DNA of 64,000 nucleotides from Xanthomonas sacchari (GTDB lineage Bacteria; Pseudomonadota; Gammaproteobacteria; Xanthomonadales; Xanthomonadaceae): NCBI RefSeq assembly GCF_040529065.1, contig NZ_CP132343.1, positions 992,001 to 1,056,000 of the forward strand, read 5' to 3'. Shown piece by piece: positions 60,523 to 64,000 of this stretch (position 1 is its first letter; each line of letters starts with the position of its first letter). The notes under the pieces were generated by a model. It saw only the letters and a program-made list of their open reading frames with translations, ran no database searches and was not told where the DNA came from. The position numbers and the translations under genes were made by a program.

Positions 60523-61506
60523 GTGCGTTTCATCTCCGAGGCTGAGCGCGCCGCCGCAGCGACGGCGTGGTGCGGTGGCACCCGCCCTGCAGCCGGCCGT
60601 CGGCACGTCTGCGTCTGGCTGGTGCTGCTGCTGGCGCTGTTGCCGTGGCTGGCCTGGGCGCAGACCGAGGCGCCGATCCCGCCGCTGGATGCGCCGGTGG
60701 TCGACACCACCGGCACGCTGACGCCGAACCAGCGCCTGGAACTGGACCGGCAGGCGGTGCAACTGCAGCAACGCAAGGGCAGCCAACTGCAGGTGCTGGT
60801 GGTGCCCAGCACCGCCCCGGAGAGCATCGAGCAATACACCCAGCGTGTGTTCGACCAATGGAAGCTCGGCCGCAAGGGCGTGGACGACGGCGTGTTGCTG
60901 GTGGTGGCCAAGGACGACCGGCGCGTGCGCATCCAGCCCGGCTACGGGCTGGAAGGCGCGATTCCCGACGCCACCGCCAACCGCATCATCCAGGAGTACC
61001 TGGTGCCGCGCTTCCGCGCCGGCGACTACAGCGGCGGGATTGCCGAAGCGACCGCGATGCTGGTCAAGCTGATCGACGGCGAAGCGCTGCCTGCGCCGGT
61101 CAGTGCGCACGCCTCGGCGTCGCGTGGCGGCGGCTTGGGATTCGGGTTCTTCGCCGGCCTGTTCGCGGCGCTGGTCGCGCAGGTGCTGTTCGCGCGGCTG
61201 TCGCGCCCTGTGCGCGGCGTACTGAGCGGCGTGGTCGGCGGCGGCGTCGGCCTGCTGCTGAGCCTGTCTCTGTTCGTCGGTGCGCTGACCGGCGCGATCG
61301 GCCTGCTGCTGGGCCTGTTCGTCGGCATCGCGCCTGGCCGCTCGGCTGGCGGTGGCGGTTGGGGCGGCTGGGGTGGTGGCGGCTTCGGCGGTGGCTGGGG
61401 CGGCGGTGGCGGTGGTTGGGGTGGCGGCGGAGGCGGCTTCGGTGGAGGCGGCTGGGGCGGTGGGGGCGGCAGTTCCGGAGGCGGCGGCGCCTCGGGGAGC
61501 TGGTGA
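60523..61506 (+). CDS. TPM domain protein (YgcG type) with Gly/Trp-rich tail
   Basis: 327 residues from GTG 60523. Signal segment (VWLVLLLALLPWLAWA), TPM domain at ~50-190 (VVDTTGTLTPNQRLELDRQ ... GVLLVVAKDDRRVRIQPGYGLEGAIPD), two membrane helices at ~210-270, then a ~55-residue tail made almost only of Gly, Trp and Phe. TPM phosphatase/membrane homeostasis family. Overlaps the next gene by one base (TGATG). Confidence 0.9.
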   Translation: MRFISEAERAAAATAWCGGTRPAAGRRHVCVWLVLLLALLPWLAWAQTEAPIPPLDAPVVDTTGTLTPNQRLELDRQAVQLQQRKGSQLQVLVVPSTAPESIEQYTQRVFDQWKLGRKGVDDGVLLVVAKDDRRVRIQPGYGLEGAIPDATANRIIQEYLVPRFRAGDYSGGIAEATAMLVKLIDGEALPAPVSAHASASRGGGLGFGFFAGLFAALVAQVLFARLSRPVRGVLSGVVGGGVGLLLSLSLFVGALTGAIGLLLGLFVGIAPGRSAGGGGWGGWGGGGFGGGWGGGGGGWGGGGGGFGGGGWGGGGGSSGGGGASGSW

Positions 61507-61997
61507 TGCGCCTGTTCCGGCACCTGTTCGCGCCCTCGGCACAGCGGCTGTTCCCGGCGGCCAGCCTGGAACGCATCGGCGCGGCGATAGCCGAGGGCGA
61601 GCGCCTGCACAGCGGGCAGGTGATGTTCGCGGTGGAATCGGGGCTGGCACCGGCGCAGGTGCTGCGTGGCATGGCCCCGCGGCTGCGCGCCGAGCATGCG
61701 TTCGCGCAGCTGCGCACCTGGGATACCGAGGCCAACAACGGCGTGCTGATCTATCTGCTGCTGGCCGATCACCACATTGAGATCGTCGCCGACCGCGGCC
61801 TGCGCGGGCGGGTCGACGCGGCGCAGTGGCGCCAGGTCTGCGCACTGATCGAGCGCGACATGCGCGCCGGCCAGCCCGAGCAGGCGGTGATCGCCGGCGT
61901 CGGCGCAGTCTCCGCGTTGTTGGCCGCGCACTTCCCGGCGCAGCCGGGTCAGCAGGGCGAGAACGAATTGCCGAATCTGCCGCGGGTGCTGGATTGA
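61506..61997 (+). CDS. TPM domain protein, short cytosolic type
   Basis: 163 residues, single TPM domain without signal or membrane anchor: RIGAAIAEGERLHSGQVMFAVES and NGVLIYLLLADHHIEIVADRGLRGRV. Second TPM gene of the lemA unit, the usual trio. Biochemical role not established. Confidence 0.92.
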   Translation: MRLFRHLFAPSAQRLFPAASLERIGAAIAEGERLHSGQVMFAVESGLAPAQVLRGMAPRLRAEHAFAQLRTWDTEANNGVLIYLLLADHHIEIVADRGLRGRVDAAQWRQVCALIERDMRAGQPEQAVIAGVGAVSALLAAHFPAQPGQQGENELPNLPRVLD

Positions 61998-62190
61998 GCG
62001 CGCCTGGAGTTCGGGCGTGTCCTGCCGGTAGATGACACGCGGCGTTGTGGCGCCGATGTGGTGGATTTCAGGGGCTTGGCTTCCGCAAGCATGCAGGGGG
62101 AATCAGAATGCGCTGCCCACCTGCTGCCGATCCGAGCCATCTACTTGGCTGGGATTTTTGCAGCGACCTTCGCCACCGACGCCTCCCGCC

Positions 62191-62258
62191 GTAGGAGCGG
62201 CTTCAGCCGCGACGGGCGTTCCCTGGTAAAGCCCGGTCGCGGCTGAAGCCGCTCCTAC
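62191..62258. repeat. REP-like inverted pair
   Basis: GTAGGAGCGGCTTCAGCC element at 62191-62213 and its perfect inverse at 62236-62258, loop 22 bases. Same element as at 24481, 24644 and 28827. Confidence 0.9.
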
Positions 62259-62311
62259 GGGAATGCGCATCGCATCCGGCTGTACATCGGTCATGCGCAG
62301 AGTCGGCGGTG

Positions 62312-62483
62312 GAGTCCGTGGCAGACGCGTGCGCCTGCCAGCAGATGAAGCGCCACCCCGCTGTGCCGTCCGCAATCGCGGCAAGGAGCGGAGTCGGTGG
62401 CAGACGCTTGCGCCTGCCGGCAGATGAAGCGCCACCCCGCTGCGCCATCCGCAATCGCGGCAAGGAGCGGAGTCGGTGGCAGA
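62312..62483 (+). repeat. 79-base tandem repeat, two copies plus a partial third
   Basis: Units start at 62312, 62391 and 62470 with GAGTC(C/G)GTGGCAGA. The two full 79-base copies differ at only a few positions (for example CCGTGGC/CGGTGGC near the start, GTGCCGTC/GCGCCATC near the end); the third stops after 14 bases. It lies directly before lgt. Confidence 0.9.
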
Positions 62484-62518
62484 ATAGGCGCTCTTTGCCC
62501 CCCGGCCGACGCCTGCGC

Positions 62519-63427
62519 ATGACCTATCTCCACCAGATCGACCCCATCGCCTTCTCGCTCGGGCCGGTGAAGGTGCATTGGTACGGGCTGATGTACTTGG
62601 CCGGCTTCATCTCGGCCTGGTGGCTGGGCCGCCGCCGCATCCGTGCCGGGCGCCTGCCCGGGGTGAACGAGGATGGTTTCTCCGACCTGCTGTTCTACGC
62701 GATGCTCGGCGTGGTGCTGGGCGGGCGCATCGGCTACATGCTGTTCTACGCGCTGTCCGATTTCCTCGCCGACCCGCTGCTGATTTTCAAGGTGTGGGAC
62801 GGCGGCATGAGCTTCCACGGTGGCCTGCTGGGCGTGCTGGCGGCCTGCCTGTGGTGGACGCGCAAGGCGCGCCTGCATTTCTTCGACACCGTCGACTTCA
62901 TCGCGCCGCTGGTGCCGCTGGGCCTGGGCTTCGGTCGCATCGGCAATTTCGTCGGCGGCGAGTTGTGGGGCAAGTTGACCCACGCCGGCTGGGGCGTGAT
63001 CTTCCCGCACGCGCCGGCGACCGACGGGGTGGCCAACGCGCCAGCGCTGGAGAGCTTGATGAGCAGCGCGCAATTGCAGCAGCAATACGCCGCCGGCATG
63101 CTCGATCGCTATGCCCGCCATCCGTCGCAGCTGTACGAAGCGGCACTGGAAGGCCTGGTGATGTTCGTGGTGCTGTGGACGTTCTCGATGAAGCCGCGCG
63201 CGCGCTATGCGGTGTCCGGCCTGTTCGCGCTGCTGTACGGCGTGTTCCGTTTCGCCGTGGAGTTCGTGCGGGTGCCGGATGCGCAGTTGGGCTACCTGGC
63301 GTTCCATTGGCTGACGCGCGGCCAGCAACTGAGCATTCCGCTGATCCTGCTGGGCGTGTTCCTGCTGTGGCGCTCGCGCAGCGCGCCGGTGCTGCAGCCG
63401 GTGCCGCCGCCGGAGGTGACCAAGTGA
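62519..63427 (+). CDS. lgt: prolipoprotein diacylglyceryl transferase
   Basis: 302 residues, seven membrane helices. Transfers diacylglycerol from phosphatidylglycerol to the lipobox Cys. Signature [16 protein letters not shown] (GRxGNFxNxE-type, with Arg and Glu) and [16 protein letters not shown] are present. Start ATG 62519; stop overlaps thyA by GTGA, the conserved lgt-thyA arrangement. Its promoter region contains the tandem repeat. Confidence 0.97.
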   Translation: MTYLHQIDPIAFSLGPVKVHWYGLMYLAGFISAWWLGRRRIRAGRLPGVNEDGFSDLLFYAMLGVVLGGRIGYMLFYALSDFLADPLLIFKVWDGGMSFHGGLLGVLAACLWWTRKARLHFFDTVDFIAPLVPLGLGFGRIGNFVGGELWGKLTHAGWGVIFPHAPATDGVANAPALESLMSSAQLQQQYAAGMLDRYARHPSQLYEAALEGLVMFVVLWTFSMKPRARYAVSGLFALLYGVFRFAVEFVRVPDAQLGYLAFHWLTRGQQLSIPLILLGVFLLWRSRSAPVLQPVPPPEVTK

Positions 63428-64000
63428 AGCAATACCTGGACCTGCTGCAGCACGTGCTGGAGCACGGCGCGGAGAAAGCCGACCGCACCGGCACCGGCAC
63501 GCGCAGCGTGTTCGGCTGGCAGATGCGCTTCGACCTCAACGACGGCTTCCCGCTGGTCACCACCAAGAAGCTGCACCTGCGCTCGATCGTGCACGAGCTG
63601 CTGTGGTTCCTGAAGGGCGAGACCAACATCGCCTATCTCAAGGACAACAAGGTCAGCATCTGGGACGAGTGGGCCGATGCGCAGGGCGAACTCGGTCCGG
63701 TGTACGGCAAGCAGTGGCGGCGCTGGACCGGCGCCGATGGCCGCGAGATCGACCAGATGCAGTGGCTGGTGGACGAGATCAAGCGCAATCCGGATTCGCG
63801 GCGGCTGGTGATCAGCGCCTGGAACGTGGCCGAGTTGCCGCAGATGGCGCTGATGCCGTGCCACAGCCTGTTCCAGTTCTACGTGGTCGACGGCAAGCTC
63901 AGTTGCCAGCTGTACCAGCGCAGCGGCGATATCTTCCTCGGCGTGCCGTTCAACATCGCTAGCTACGCGCTGCTGACCCACATGGTGGCGCAGGCCACCG
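63424..64000 (+). CDS. thyA: thymidylate synthase, 3' end outside window
   Basis: 192 residues visible from GTG 63424, which overlaps the lgt stop. [32 protein letters not shown], the active-site [11 protein letters not shown] and [17 protein letters not shown] are all present. Makes dTMP from dUMP with methylene-tetrahydrofolate. Cut by the window end after MVAQAT. Confidence 0.97.
   Translation, partial: MKQYLDLLQHVLEHGAEKADRTGTGTRSVFGWQMRFDLNDGFPLVTTKKLHLRSIVHELLWFLKGETNIAYLKDNKVSIWDEWADAQGELGPVYGKQWRRWTGADGREIDQMQWLVDEIKRNPDSRRLVISAWNVAELPQMALMPCHSLFQFYVVDGKLSCQLYQRSGDIFLGVPFNIASYALLTHMVAQAT

Larger units (their letters stand above)
61998..62518. other. 521-base intergenic region with REP pair and tandem repeats
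   Basis: No ORF with a plausible start. Holds the REP-like inverted pair (62191-62258) and the 79-base tandem array (62312-62483) that ends 35 bases before the lgt start. Confidence 0.8.

Noticed and set aside
62280-62490. CRISPR array
   Set aside because: The direct repeats are contiguous 79-base units without spacers, only two full copies, and no cas genes are present.

Overview
The window is GC-rich chromosomal DNA with dense, frequently overlapping genes (ATGA, GTGA and TGATG junctions). Protein sequences such as a 904-residue PEP carboxylase and the abundance of TonB-dependent receptors point to the Xanthomonadaceae, most likely a Xanthomonas of an early-branching (X. sacchari/translucens-like) group. 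That placement is inference from protein resemblance and repeat style only. I see no rRNA, tRNA, prophage, insertion sequence or CRISPR array.

Layout. 1-2.9 kb: the end of a methyl-accepting chemotaxis protein and an overlapping TorF-type outer-membrane protein. 2.9-7.2 kb: the most interesting part, a compact cluster that looks like an undescribed P450-tailored ribosomal peptide (RiPP) system. It holds a 26-codon gene (6091-6171, minus) whose product ends NRLGYIYTY, then a cytochrome P450 and two different sulfotransferases on the same strand with overlapping ends, and a divergent SAM methyltransferase. 7.2-7.8 kb: a ParE/RelE-type toxin-antitoxin pair. 8.0-9.7 kb: ahcY with its own terminator and a SAH riboswitch. 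9.8-18.9 kb: an S9 peptidase, ppc, and a TetR / DUF4105 / lipoprotein hydrolase operon. 19.1-24.4 kb: a TonB-dependent receptor, a PI-PLC-like enzyme and a histidine acid phosphatase, behind a LacI-type palindrome. 24.8-36.2 kb: metK, an OlsF-like bifunctional acyltransferase with a metallophosphoesterase, dusB, ribokinase with a nucleoside transporter, and an aldo/keto reductase. 36.3-40.6 kb: a Fur-controlled heme uptake locus (hemP, TonB receptor, two accessory proteins). 40.7-44.5 kb: a taurine/sulfonate-type ABC transporter with a TauD-like dioxygenase. 44.7-48.6 kb: ybbP-ybbA with divergent tesA. 48.7-57.6 kb: two two-component systems, the second joined to an RND efflux pump. 57.7-64 kb: a GDSL hydrolase, dgkA, a TerC-family gene, lemA with two TPM-domain genes, lgt and the start of thyA.

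How the genes may work together. In the RiPP cluster the short peptide would be the substrate, the P450 would crosslink or oxidise its tyrosines, the sulfotransferases would add sulfate to phenolic oxygens, and the methyltransferase could add a methyl group. The closest parallel I know is cittilin, a YIYY peptide made with a P450 and a methyltransferase; the two sulfotransferases would be new to that theme. The TonB receptor/PLC/phosphatase locus looks like scavenging of a phosphorylated, possibly inositol-containing, substrate. ahcY and metK, both in the window, belong to the methyl cycle.

Limits: all product names come from reading motifs by eye. Start codons are chosen from ribosome-binding sites, overlaps and family length, and several remain uncertain, as stated in the entries.
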